From assembly GCA_950295325.1 (NCBI GenBank), contig OX485804.1, positions 63,766,533 through 63,830,532 of the forward strand: DNA of 64,000 nt. The letters run 5' to 3'. Every line of letters starts with the position of its first letter. Positions within the stretch are counted from its first letter, which is position 1. Positions 1-12,800 of this stretch are shown here, in pieces. The position numbers and the translations under genes are program-made. This DNA comes from Polytrichum commune (lineage: Eukaryota; Streptophyta; Polytrichopsida; Polytrichales; Polytrichaceae). The notes under the pieces were generated by a model. The model worked only from the letters and a program-made list of their open reading frames with translations. It had not been told where the DNA came from and searched no databases.

Positions 1-74
1 ACACACAGTCATGGGTGTCTTTCAACCCATGTTGTTAGGGTCCAGGGGAGAGTTAGGCAAGTTTTGGCACCAAG

Positions 75-427
75 TACACTACACAATTTGTGGTATTTAG
101 TGTCACTTGACTAATGGTGTCACTTACCTATTATAAATCTTATTCTAAGTTACATTAATGGCCAACAAGGTTGAGCATTAGTGTATCCACATGACACTTG
201 CCATTTGCACGTCGAATAATAAATTCATGTAACAAAAAAAACTATAATCTAAAATATTCCCAATGCGATACACTAAACATCATAAATAATTTTGCACATC
301 AAAAAGTTATCTTGACAAATAGTGTCATGTTGACAATTAGTAGACATGATGCTACTAGACCTCTAGGCATCCAATTTAGGCCCTTCGCAAATAATGTACA
401 TCACACTAAATACCATAAATAGTGTAC
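75..427. mobile_element. MITE, family with GGTATTTAGTGTCA ends
   Basis: The left end (ACACTACACAATTTGTGGTA then TTTAGTGTCAC) is matched in inverted orientation by the right end (CACTAAATACCATAAATAGT). The body has no coding frame. A related copy lies at 42625-42852. Confidence 0.6.
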
Positions 428-787
428 AATGATTAGGGTACCCATTGTGGCCCACACTACTGAGTTTATTTTCACATTAAAAACAACAGGGATAATATCA
501 TGAATGCACGTTACTTACCAAACTTCCCACATTATTGAACATCAAATGTCCATTTGATTATGATATTTCTATTGGATTGAAAATAGTCTGCCTTTGTAAG
601 ACTTTCAACCTAGGAGAAGGAGGTCGCTTAGATTTTTTAAACTAGCTTCCTGCGGCTTTACTTGAGGAAGAACTTAGATGTGAAGCACCCTAATTACATT
701 TTGAAAATCATATATTCACAAAGCAAGCTTCAATCCTCAAGTGATGGCCATTGTTGCAAAGATGAGGGCTAAATTTCGAGGGCCTTA

Positions 788-1290
788 GAGCCACTTCACA
801 CACAAGACTGAGAGCCCGTGACCATTACACTTCAAGCACTCTCATTGGTGGAAAAGGTAGAGCCGGTCCAAGTTGGCTTCACACTATGCTTGAAGGACCA
901 ACGGAGTATGTGAATGCAAGATGGATGTAAAGTCTAGTACATGGATTCCTACATGGCATCAAATGGATCATGTTTCATGGTCACTTGGACTATTTTCAAA
1001 AATCACCTCTTGGAGGTAGGCCTAACACAAAACCGAGAGACCATGGCAATGACTCCAAACACTCATAACTGTTGATTTATTCTAATTTATCATGTGTGAG
1101 GACCCGCATGAATGGTAATTCATTGAAATAGCATTTGGTTGAGGGCATGGTCATGACTTCACACTACACTTGAGGGGTCCATGACCGCACTACATGATTT
1201 TAGAGGTGTCTTGGGACGGCCTTTGGACACTTTCTTTGGGGCTCTCACAATCTCATGGTCACGGCTCTTGGCTCGTGTGTGAAGTGACCC
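788..1290. mobile_element. MITE, GGGCCACTTCACAC family, copy 1
   Basis: The terminal inverted repeats are GAGCCACTTCACACAC and, at the right, GTGTGTGAAGTGACCC. The flanks are TTA (785-787) and TTG (1291-1293), a decayed 3-bp target duplication. The interior matches, in reverse orientation, the copy at 40409-40902 along most of its length. Confidence 0.75.
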
Positions 1291-1704
1291 TTGGTATGCT
1301 ATTGGGGATCAAGGACGCACAATTTTAAAAATGTATGAAACAACTTGCCTGGGATATGCATGAACAAACTTCTAAACTCTTTACATTTTAAATAGAACAA
1401 ATGAATTTTCATGGTGGTATTAAGAATCATCCCACTAGGCATCTATATTTCATCATTGTATGGAATGAGAATCGAGATAAATATTTTATTAGACTTTGGA
1501 AGGTGCGCAACTTTGGATATTCTACATTGAAGGAATGGGCACAATATCCTACTAGAATATAATACGTAATCTATATAATGGAGTTGCAATGGACATGCCA
1601 CAAGACTTTTGGATTACAAGGTCGCCTTGGGCACCCTTCCCCATTCACAAATACTAGGCTCCTCTCAAGTAAATGCAATGTAACTATGGTAACTTGTTGA
1701 AGTG

Positions 1705-2022
1705 TACACTAGATAATCCTATTATTGTGGGCTATAGTAATTTTCTAGAGCCCGTCCTGATTCTCATAATGTGAATTGATATGAGCCATACTAAATTTTA
1801 ACCAATGCTAAATTTTAAGTGAAAATTAGTGTGGACCATTTGAAATGTTCTTCGAGAACATCAATGTGAGCTTTGTTCTACTTTTGATGTGAGGTGATTA
1901 TTTTATTTTATGTAAGGTGTTGGTCCAAATCCTCAGGGAAGACCGAGGGGAAGACCATGGTCTTGGACCCACATTATTTCCACTCTAATTTTCCACCCAT
2001 TGTAGTAGGATTGTTGATTGTG
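1705..2022. mobile_element. MITE, TACACTAAATAGTCC family, copy 1
   Basis: It begins TACACTAGATAATCCTATTA and ends with the inverted, diverged version near 2001-2022. The interior shares GTAAGGTGTTGGT with other family members, followed by GGAAGA and CCCACATT tracts. Confidence 0.65.
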
Positions 2023-3826
2023 CTTCTTGGTTCAGAACTTGATTAATTAGTAATCTTGAAATTTTGCCTCATGGTAGTTTTAAATTGGTTGAGACCCACT
2101 CACATCCTAGATTCCCATGAGAAAATCATAATTTGACATCAAAAATTATGAACTAGAATACTCCTTATGGATGGCTTTGCTGAGCAGAGGGCATCCCTAA
2201 AATTTGAGGTCTATAACTGAGGTCATTGGCCCAAATGGAGCCGGGGCATGAGAAAAGGAAAAATTTATTTTATGCAAATGGAATGTGGATTGGGATGTGA
2301 AGGATATTCTGATGGATTGGAATATGTGCAATTTTAGAGGGGCGCATTTCATGACGGAAGAAATAATGGTATCAACATTGATGTGAGGATTTCATAACAT
2401 TATTCAAGCATGAGGGTGAAGTTTTCCTCAAAAGCCTACTAAATCCCGTTAGGAAATACCAAAGCTACTAGATTCAACTTCAATTTGATGCATGTGGATG
2501 ATGTTTGTAGAATTGCGCCCCAAAACTTACTCCCTAGCCCCACCTAACTCAATCCTTGCGTTGAATGTTGTTATGCTAAATATGAACCTCTAAGTATTTG
2601 GATATTACACCCACAACAACATAATCATTTAACAAGTTGTATAATGACACATGTGCGTATTTAAATTTCTAAAAATTGAGGATGATTTTTTCAATTATAT
2701 CCTAAATTTCTTGTTAACCTAGTGCATTAAGAAACACAAATACGACCATGACATTGATTCAACCCCAAAAGGAGTTGTGCATAAAAGGGACCGGGTGAAA
2801 GACCAACCAAGACACAAAGGACCAAGAGTCAAGAACCAAGGACAACCAAACCATAGACGGAAAACACACACCTAGTAGCCTACCAAAATAAGACACAACA
2901 AGGCACATGAGCCACAACACTCTGGTTGAAAAATTGAGGGAAGTGCACCAAGTACTACATACCTTCAAAAGAAGACCAATTATCCTACCAAAGAAAGAAT
3001 TGAGATGGCAACTTAGACTCGGTGAGCCATTAAGCTACAAATTATTCAAAGTGTTTTTGCCAGCTTCTAATGTACCTTGAGGAAATAATAAAGATCCAAA
3101 TGCAACTCTTTGAAGTACTAAGTCAACCTTGGGGAGGTGACTATCGGAATTTTAGAAAACTACGTAGGATTTTTTTTTAAATCAATTTAATTCGTTTAGG
3201 GTAAATTTTATAATTTTGTTAGATCTACCATAGCATTGGAAATATGTCCCCTACATGATTATGTGTAAAATAGGGTGGTAGATAATTCATCCATTTTAGT
3301 AATCAATAGAAGAAAAAAAGAAAAAAGAAAAAAGAAAAAACCCTAAAAGTGTGTACTAGGATCAGTAGAATAATTATGGGTTTGACTACTTGGATGAAGA
3401 AGTGTATAGTTTATGTCTAGGTTTGGTGTCCAAGTTGCTATTTTGAATGATACTGTGAATGGTTTAGGATTGGTATTAAAACCAAATGAATGATTATTTG
3501 AATGATATGAAATATTTGTTGCTCACATAGTCGGTTTCACAATGTTGTAGTATGCTATCCATTATTTAATACTTCTAAGATTTATATATAATTTTTAAAT
3601 GTGCCAAAAATTAGCCTCTCTAAATAATTATAAATAATTATAAGGTGCTAAAAAATATGTCAAAGTAGCTTTTTATCTACAAATAGGAAGGGAAAAAATA
3701 TTGAGAGGAGCATAGATATCCCCCCATTAAATACCCCATAATCGCATGTGATTATGAAACATAAGCGGGTGTGATCGGCCTGAGAAGTCAACACCAATTT
3801 CTTAAACCTTTTTTATACATGTTATA
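2023..3826. other. Intergenic, no gene seen
   Basis: AT-rich DNA with short simple tracts such as the (GAAAAAA)-type run at 3312-3340. No frame longer than about 70 codons has a recognisable motif. An A/C-rich stretch near 2770-2960 resembles one near 29580-29830 in composition, but no boundaries are visible. Confidence 0.5.
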
Positions 3827-4483
3827 GTGACTCCAAAAACCAATTCTATGCATCAAACAAAGACTTTCATGGGCATTTCACAAAAAGATAATGATATGTT
3901 TAGGAAATGTAAAATGTAATTGTAAAAGAACTAGAAGTTGACTTTCAAATGATGTCATGGTGATGTCATCAACTTCACTAGGGTTTCGGTGAGAGGAAGA
4001 GAGACGTCGACGTTGCATAAACTCAATTTTTGAGGCGCCGCTTGCTACCTTCTTTGAGGGCTCTCATTTTCTTGTTTCTTCATCGTTTTGAGTCAAAAAA
4101 AAATTTGAGGGTTTCGTGTGTATCATGTTGAATACTTCTTGTGGCTTTGTGGAGGTTCTATAGAAAGATGAGACCTATTTCACAAGAGAAAGAGAAAAAT
4201 ATTGTAGCCTTGATAGAGAAGGGGAGGAGCAGTAGGGAGATTGCAAAGAGTGTGGGTTTGGCATAATCTACAGTTAATAGAGTGAGAAAGAGGCTTCCTA
4301 CGAGTGTAGCATTGTCTAAAGGAGGTCGTCCTAAGGTCCCAACATAGTGGGAGAAGCGTTATGCTTCACGGCTAGTTACTGTTGGTAGTTTAGAATTTGC
4401 AACAGAGGCATCAAAAGTGCTTCGAAAAGAGATGGGTGTAAAGATGTGCGACAATACCTTGAGGAATGCATTGAGAGAACAAG

Positions 4484-4488
4484 GATTG
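4484..4488. repeat. Target-site duplication GATTG, left copy
   Basis: The five bases before the TG end of the solo LTR are identical to 5033-5037. With one copy removed, the transposase frame runs through without a shift, so this was the original target site. Confidence 0.88.
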
Positions 4489-5032
4489 TGTCACGCACCT
4501 CTCCATGAGGAGTGCCCAAAACACCATGGGCACAAGGGGGACCCCGGAGTGACACCCAGGACTTGTGGCACCATTGGTGAGAGGGCCCAAGTGATCCTAG
4601 TGTGGATGAGGGCCCCGAGCGTTGGGAACACCTCCCACCCACAAAGACTAGGAGGCACGAGGGTAAGGCCATAAGTTGTGCGTAACTTATGGCGTGCGGA
4701 TTCTAGAATGCTCAAGAACACCTTAATCGGAGGTGTGAGCTAGGAGATATGGCAATTGGAGTGGGGCGCTATCCCGGGACAACGCCTTGGTGCAGTAGTT
4801 GCCTGGGAGTGGCTCCTGGGACTGCCAAGGTTTGAACAGGCATAACTTCCTTAGTACTTGCCCGAATGGGGCAAGTGAGGAGTGCATCGGCATTTACATG
4901 TAGCGTAGATGACGATGGAGTGGTTGCTTGTAAGCATCCAATATGTATGGCGGAATGCGAAGGGTTAGCGCTCACGACCTTTGCTAGAAATAAAAGTAAG
5001 TTAGTTAAGGGGAGCTAGCGAGGGTTGCAACA
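4489..5032. mobile_element. Solo LTR with 5-bp target duplication
   Basis: A 544-bp segment starts TGTCACGCACC and ends GGTTGCAACA (TG...CA ends). It is flanked on both sides by GATTG (4484-4488 and 5033-5037). It contains no retroviral-type coding region and is visibly more GC-rich than its surroundings. The TGTCACG start resembles many Ty3/gypsy LTRs, but the class is an inference. Such solo LTRs arise by recombination between the two LTRs of a full element. Confidence 0.88.
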
Positions 5033-5962
5033 GATTGTTTTCTTTTACGAAGGTTAAGAAGCCTACTTTGAGTTAGAAGAACATCAAAGACAGATTTTGC
5101 TTTGTTCAAATGCACAAAGATTGGACTATGAGTGATTGGGAGTAGGTGGTGTTTCGTGATGAAACTAAAATATGTCGTTTCAATTCAGATGGGAGGACTT
5201 GGTGTTGGATAGAGGACAAAGAAAACATCCATGTGCGTGCTATGAACAAAACTGTGAAGCATGGTGGAGGCTCTATAATGCTTTGGGGTTGTTTGACTTG
5301 TAGAAAATTGGGGTCATTGCATAATATACAAGGGCACTTGAATGCCAGAGGCTACATTGCAATTTTAGAGCAAGATTCGTGTAATACATTGCTTTCATTT
5401 GGGTTGAATCTTAAAGAAATCATTTTTCAACAAGACAATGATGCCGTACATATAGCCAAGATTGTTTGAAAATGGTTTGGGAAGCAACCATTTTGTGTTT
5501 TAGAGTGGCCTGCACAATTCCTTGACTTAAATCCTATTGAGCACATATGGGCTTTATTGAAACGGCGATTGAACTCATATTGTAGTCCTCCCAGTGGTAT
5601 TCTTCAATTATGGGTTCGAGTCCAAGAAGTTTGCGACTCTATTAGTCTAGAGGAGTGTAGACAATTATATGCTAGCATGCCTAATTGAATTGTAGTTGTT
5701 TTAGCTGCAAAAGGACGATGGACAAATTTTTAAGTGTCTTCTACACTATAGTGCAAAACCCGAGTTTATGTACATAGTATTCTTCAACATCTTTATCTAC
5801 TTTGTTGTAATTGAAATCATGATTTTATCATTACCATGGTGTGTAGAACTTTATACTCTACAAATTTTGTTTTTATAGCTTTTGATTTCAATCACTCTTG
5901 TTTCTAGCATCGTCATTTGAAGTTTCAAGCTCCTTGCATAGACTATGTTTTTGGAGTCAATG

Positions 5963-6886
5963 TATAATCTAAGTCTTCATGGCACATGCTTACGCCCATT
6001 AATTAAATATATTGAATTTAACTTATTAGTTGACCACAAACACAACATAAGTAAGTATGTGGACGTTGTTGATGCAGTGTATCTAAGTTTCTAATATTTT
6101 CATTTATGTTTATGTTCATACTTATGTACACATACTCACCTTTGAAATGTACACAATCAGAAGAAAAACATTTGAGGAAATCTAAGAGTAGCAAGTCGAC
6201 AATTCAGAAAATTATTCACCTCGACTCCAAAAATAGCAAGTTCAACTCTCACATTCCTAAATTGGATTTACCCACCAACATATTTTAAAATATTCAAGAG
6301 CAGATTGGTGGAAGAAAGCAGCAAAAGCAGTAGTATTGTACTGTCCTTTCAACCCAGGTCCACCTTACTGAAGCGTGAGCTCATACTCAGAATACAAGTC
6401 AAAAGAGTGCATTATCATTCTTTTCTTATTTCTCAAGGATTGATGTATAAGTTACACCATAGAAACTGGACCAACGAACTTCCTTGAATGTGAGCTCCAT
6501 GATGTTTTTATGAAAAACATGAACCCAAAAGTCTGAAACAACCACCTCATAGCTCAACTGAGAGATGTATCTCTCCTTGTGAGCAAGCAACCCCTTCACA
6601 CATTCTTGGTGCCGATACAACAACCCCCTGCTACCTATTTTCTGTACAAAAATTATGTGTTTGTGGTTCCAACTCCACTGAAATGGTCTTAGGGAAAGCT
6701 CTTCACTAACAATGTCATACTTTACTGAGCCTCTGCTTCCTAGTTTCTAATAAGTCGTGGGCTAAAGAATTCTTTACCCTCATAAGTTTCCAGTCAGCAG
6801 GAGAAAACTATATAATTGCAGATAGCTAAAGAAGTCAAATGATTCATCATCACATGAGAGCTAAATCTAAAGAAGTTGATTCATCA
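5963..6886. other. Spacer between the transposon and the DA1-like 3' end
   Basis: The right end presumably contains the DA1-like 3' untranslated region and polyadenylation site on the minus strand. I could not place a convincing poly(A) signal. The short frames at 6106-6487 have no family features. Confidence 0.4.
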
Positions 6887-9800
6887 CTATGGGAAGTCAG
6901 CCGTAATTCTGAGATGCTCAAGCACCCGTTGTAGACCAAATTGTTGAACTGCAGCATAGCCCCTCCGGTAACCTTCACCATAGATCGGGGACGAATCTGT
7001 GGCAATTTGATGGAGGTAGAAATCACCAAGACGAGCTTCAATCGAATTGCCCCCAGTTGATGAAGATGAAGTTGATCGGCCTCCACGAAGTTGCTTCAGT
7101 TCCTCTGTCAGCCATATGTGTGACATCACTTGACAAATGCCTTCCTCAATTTCCGGACGCATGTGCGGAAAATTTCCTGCAAAAATAAATAATTAAATAA
7201 TTAAAAACCAGATCTCTGGGTTAAGAAAACATTGCACTGCACCAGAATGCACTTTGAATCACAAACACATAGCCAACCTACAGCCCAGAAAGGATCCGAT
7301 AGGGTATGAAGAAATAGGCACTCATTTGTATACTATTACAGTTGACCAAAACACTCTTATAAGAACTAAGATGTGTCTGGGCAGGTGAACATTTTTTTAA
7401 AAACACAGGCCGCAACTGAGGATTGATCCATTATAGACTAGATGATATGCTTACCAAGATGCACTTGAATGTTTAAAAAGTTATCAGTGAATGTAATTAG
7501 GTTTGAGAAGACTAGAGGTACTAAATATGGTAAAGCAAGATTTGAAAGAATTATCAAACTATAGATGTGTGTCTAATCCAGTTACTCATGTTAATCAGAC
7601 ACCTATAATTGAGTGGTATGTAGTTAGATGTGGCTCCAAGAATGAATACCAAAAAGAAATGTGTTTAGAAAGGATTGGACGACATGCTCAAAATGTGATA
7701 ACCATTCTAGGCTCAATAATCAACATAATTAGGGAGGACCTGTATGACCAGTTGATGAGCGTGAGAATCTTCACTTGTTAATGAATAAGATATTCATATG
7801 AGCTCCAAAAATTATGAGGAAAGTGGCTACAGCCTCGATTTGGAATTGCTAATTTTCTCGTGCTAGTCGTGTGTTTCATATCCTAGGAGAAGTGAGCTAG
7901 TCGGAAAAATGACCATTGCAGATTCATCCAGCTTAGGTAACAAAACCTTGTGATATGATAGTGAGTACATTATTAACTATAACTAAACCTTGCAAACCTA
8001 CCTCTCAGACGAAGCCACGCATGCATGAGTTCGTGTGCCAAGATAGAACCTGTCAGCAACCTGGACAATCAACAATGAAGACCTATTAGTACTCTGAAGA
8101 GTAAACAAACAAGGTCTATAAACGAATGCAAAACCCAGCAACATGCTTACCAAAATAGAAGGCCAAGTGCAAGATGATACCTGGGAAGGCCAAAAAGGAC
8201 AAGAATTGCAGTAACATCACAGTGACGAGTAAGTTTGTGATTTTCTGTCCTCATGTGTTGCGCCCTAGAAAATCCCGGTTTGTTCCCAAACACCTGTTGG
8301 CAAGATGAACTCCCAGAATTGTAGATCACGACACACTAAATTTGCTAAAGAGATGTTACACTAGTGCCAATAAGGATACCTACATAACAGCAACGCAATG
8401 TCTTTCAAAACAGTGAGATATCAGGAAGCAAATATTCACACTCAGAAATATGCAATACACAAGCAATATCCATCCAGGAAAACGATTGAAAAGACATGAT
8501 CTAAACCGCACCGTGGTGATTGTCTGTTCCTCTGAAAGGCATAAACCTCGTGTCTCTGCCGTGTGCGCAAATTCCTGCCACATAAATCCCATTGATTGAA
8601 CCTATCAGCCATAATTCGAATATGGAAAACCCCATCTAGAATCAATCACCAGTCTTGAATCATAAATTCAAGGTCTGTACTCTGGAGCACAACCTACTAC
8701 TATATAGCAAAGAACAACCCTGCGGGAGGAATATGGTGCCCCTCTAGAAAGGCCATGTTCATGTTTAGCAAACCTCAAGGTCCACTTACAAACAACTACT
8801 CCAGTGGTTGTAGGTGTGGTTCGGGCCCACTATTAACCACAACTACAAGTTTTTCATTTACACACAACTACTCGTGTAGTTGAAGAGTGGATTTGACATC
8901 ACTGATCGTCCCTCCTACTGGTGCAATCCGTGGAGTGGAGACAAACAATTTATGAAGTCTAGTGGAAAGTTTGCCTAAGAGTAAATGCGACTTGTAAATC
9001 CTTTCCCAAATTCTGGCCTTCAAGTTCTCTACCAGTGCAACATCGTAACTACAAACAAAATAGAACCAAAGAAACTAAACCACAACCATCGCAACTACTC
9101 ACAACTACACCTTGTATTGTAGTTGGGCTAGAGAGTAGAACTGGAATACCCAAGAGGAAACATTCTAGCAGTGTAACCACAAAGATACTCGGAACAAGTG
9201 AATAATCTAACCAAAACCTTGGCCTTCTTTGAAAACATCAAACGAAAAATTGCAATACTAGTAGTAATTCAGAGAAGCACACATAATAGAGCTATCCTGT
9301 AACCAAACATGACTTTTGGTCGGGAGTTGATTTTTCAACATGCAACACCTTCCATGTTCGGTAATGTGGAGGTTTGAACAAAGACCAATCTATATTGGTT
9401 CAATGAGGGTCAAACTAAATTTGGTGCATGCCAAGAGGTGCTAAAGTGAGTTTGGCCCTCAATGAACCCAATTCAAACACTACCTCCACACATGATGCGC
9501 CACAAGTAGAAAGAAATGATTGATATTGTATGCAAATCAACCAATGGAAAACTATAGGGGACCAACTCACGTCAAAAAGTCCCATTGAATTGAAGGATAT
9601 CTTTCATGGGTCAGATCATCTTACTTCTTTCTCCCCTTCTCGTGCAGCATTCAATGCAGACCGTTCAACCAAGAGCATGGGGATCTCCTGGTCGATTTCC
9701 ATGCCAAGATTGACTTTGTAGAACTTTAATATGTTGCGATACAAGGTTTGGCATTCCTTTGTGTCATATATTGCACTTTGATGGCAATCTGAACAAAGTT

Positions 9801-12800
9801 TGCGTCCCGCTTCAAGAGGTACGTATTCTGTACCCGCTACCTGCATTTCATGAGAGGTAACCCCATAAATTTTATACAAATCAACTGCATACTAAAGGTC
9901 TTAAATGCACCCTGAAACAACCCAAAAAGAAGAGCTCAAATGGAGATATAGCATCATGACTGTTGTAAAACAAGGCCTCTCAACACCCATCTCCATGAGG
10001 TATAAAATCGTAAAGTCATCATCAAGTTCCCACTATCTTTGAGAGTGTCGAGTCTACAAGCCTTAGAAAAGTAAGATAAGTTATAATCATCTGTATATTA
10101 GAAGTAGAAGTTATCTTAGTTTCCATTGTCCAGTGTGGAGCAAGACCACTTACAAGTCGGAAGTGGAGAACTAGCTTCCCCCTATTGTTTGGTCTTCTTA
10201 TTCAACCTTCTCCTAATTTCATGCACTTGACCTTGAAGCCAATGAGCAGCAAAGCAGTTCAAGCTAGTATATTCTTCATTCATTTTCATGTGGTAGATGG
10301 TAAAACTACCCTCGTGTCAACTTTGAAAGCACAATAATCAGGACGCTACTGAGCCCCATCCAATTTTGCATGTAAAGACACAAGGACCGCAAACTGCCAC
10401 TGCTTCTACTAACCCCAAGTGAGGAAAATCAATATTTCAAGGTTTGATAACTCATCAATAACATATATGATGATTAAAATAAATGAATGATATTAGTAAC
10501 CTCAAAGATGACTAAAGAGATGGAGTACAAAATACCTGAATACGATCACAACTACAGCAACGTGGAGTTCCATCTCTCTCATGTCTCGGACAGTACTTTT
10601 GGTTCCAAAATGGATGAGAACGATACTCTATCAATCCACTTGCATTGGTGGGAATCTGTATGAAAAATAACATAATCATGACAAACTGCACTTCATAACA
10701 AGCTAAATAATACTTGATGTTATCTGTGTTCTTGATGATACTTACAAATAACAACATTCAACCATGATTACCATAACCAGTCTTCAGTGAATTGAAATGA
10801 ACTTGGTGCTGATATATACCTACCAAATCCTAGAAAAGCATTTAAGGTAAATGGTCAAGCCTCCATGCCAAATGATGAATGCACATGGCTACTTACAAAA
10901 TTTGTGCAAACTTCGCACTTTGGATGGAATAGCTCCTTATAACATTCACGATGATAAGCCTCGCTCCCTTGCACTGAGAACTGTTATCGCAGAAATTTAA
11001 TTTTTAGATAAAATAAATAAATAAAAACTTATTACAATCACTCCCACGCCTCAAGAGATTCCACATGAAATTTGGCATACATACAGCAACTCTATTCATA
11101 CTGCATACATGAAGACTAAATACCAAACAACTATAAGGCTCCAGAAAATTTCATGATACAAAAAGTAATCCAACCACCATAACCAACTCATCATTTCTTA
11201 ACTTGGCACTCCAACTGATAAGTTCACATTGATTACCTCACGATCTGCAATCGGTTTGCTGCATAGTTTGCAACAAAAACAGTTTGGGTGCCAGTTTTTG
11301 CCCAAGCAACTCAAGAAGCGACCATATCCAAGTGATTCATTACACCCTGCACAAACACCCATTCCATTTGACCTGCAAAATGGCATTCAGAGACACTGCT
11401 TCATTGTTAGAAGACATCTAGAAAAACAAAGAACTGAGTACTCCTGTTTTTAATAATGAGATGCCAGTAAAAGTGAATATGATATACCATACTTTCAGGT
11501 TTAATTGGGCACGTCTCTGCCTAAATTTAATTTCCGTCTCATCTTTTAGAACAACCGTCCAACCACTCACATGATAACATGTGGCACTTTTTGGCCAAGT
11601 AAATTAAATTTACATCTAATCTGACCTTGGAGGAGGTGCATTGGAGGCAACATCTGAACTCCTCCGTGGCACACGGTACTCAAGATTCAGGCTCTCCTGC
11701 ATAGCTCTAGCTAATTCTGCATCAAAATCAGCATCCGATGCCCGTCCATGCCTTCCTGTTATTATTACAAGCCATGTGGCATACAACATTAGCATTGAGA
11801 CAAATTCCACACCTTTCTCCTTACTCACCCTTACACCATGTGAACCAAATACTCCATCCTGACTTGGTCTCCAAGACAAATCCCTGGAACACTACAGCAT
11901 TGTCTTCATGGTGCAGTGCAAAAAAGAGGATAATGCCTATGTTTGCCAACACTAGCATGAATTGTAGAGTCTCTACGCCCACAGGCTCGGTGGAGAATGG
12001 AACCCAGACCATGTGCAGTGCAAGAGTAAGAAGAACATGTTAAGACTCTAACCTCTCCATCTAGAACCCTGATCCACAAAGAAAATCTGCCAAATGGATC
12101 TACACACCAGAAACTGGAAATCAACCTAATCCACGCCCCACTTCAACCAAGGCAGTGCCAAATAACTAAAAACCTAAGAGTGGTCTGCAGCACCAACAAA
12201 GTCTGTAGAAAGCCTCAGAAACAACGTCAAGATCGATCAATTAGTGGAGCACATATATGGGCATCTCAATAAGAAATCCCAGATACATAAGGGTGGCTTA
12301 AACCCAAGGCCTTAACCCAGATCCTGTGGAAACTCCAAGGTTAAACCGCGCCTATAAGGCCGGAATAGTGCTCAGATGGATGGGTGACCTTCCTAGGACT
12401 TGATCTCCCGTGCACCCTACCACCTATAATCCAACCAATCAAAGTGGAGGTATCCATGTGCACTGGATATTTTCAACCAACCATGTGGGAACCTAGGAGC
12501 TTGCCCTTGGGGGAGATAGATAGGTGCAGGCTGGCTTGTCTGCGCCTGTCCATTCAAGGTGTTCATCACCTTTGAAAGGAGGAGGCAGTAGTCTTCAGGG
12601 GCCCTCTAATTCTCGTGATGCTTGTTTCAGGATTACATATAGAGTTAGACGAACTTGATGCAAGATGAAGCAACACCATCGCAATTCACAACAGTGGCAA
12701 CATCGGACTCCTCTCTTCTTCCAGGTTACATTCCAAGAACTATCATACACAAAAAAACAGAATTTCAAGCAAACAATCGTAGGAAACCTTGTACAGTACC

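Larger units (their letters stand above)
4168..5733 (+). pseudogene. Tc1-like DDE transposase pseudogene interrupted by a solo LTR
   Basis: The reading frame starts at ATG 4168 with a helix-turn-helix-like N-terminus (EKGRSSREIAKSVG, then GGRPKVP) and resumes in the same frame after the LTR at 5038. The catalytic block is VVFRDETKICRF (first Asp), GGGSIMLWGC, FQQDNDAVHIA (second Asp) and LDLNPIEHIW (Glu). By count there are 34 positions between the second Asp and the Glu, the DD34E signature of Tc1-like elements. In-frame stops are at 4264, 4345, 5074, 5143, 5467 and 5686; the natural end is TAA 5731-5733. Known plant mariner-like elements are mainly DD39D, so this class is unexpected here. 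Confidence 0.85.
3827..5962 (+). mobile_element. Tc1/mariner-type DNA transposon, DD34E, degenerate
   Basis: Imperfect terminal inverted repeats share TGACTCCAAAAAC and TCTATGCA (left about 3827-3853, right about 5935-5962), each bordered by TA, the target duplication of this superfamily. Without the inserted solo LTR the element is about 1.6 kb, a usual Tc1 size. It encodes one transposase-like frame. Multiple in-frame stops show that it is an old inactive copy. Confidence 0.82.

Noticed and set aside
7503-7781. 92-codon plus frame antisense to DA1
   Set aside because: Lies in an intron and falls inside the dispersed ~335-bp repeat; the same open frame occurs at other copies (for example 59635-59880).
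12291-12419. Functional 5S rRNA gene
   Set aside because: Insertions and many changes in the 5' half and loop regions; single copy inside an intron, not in an array.
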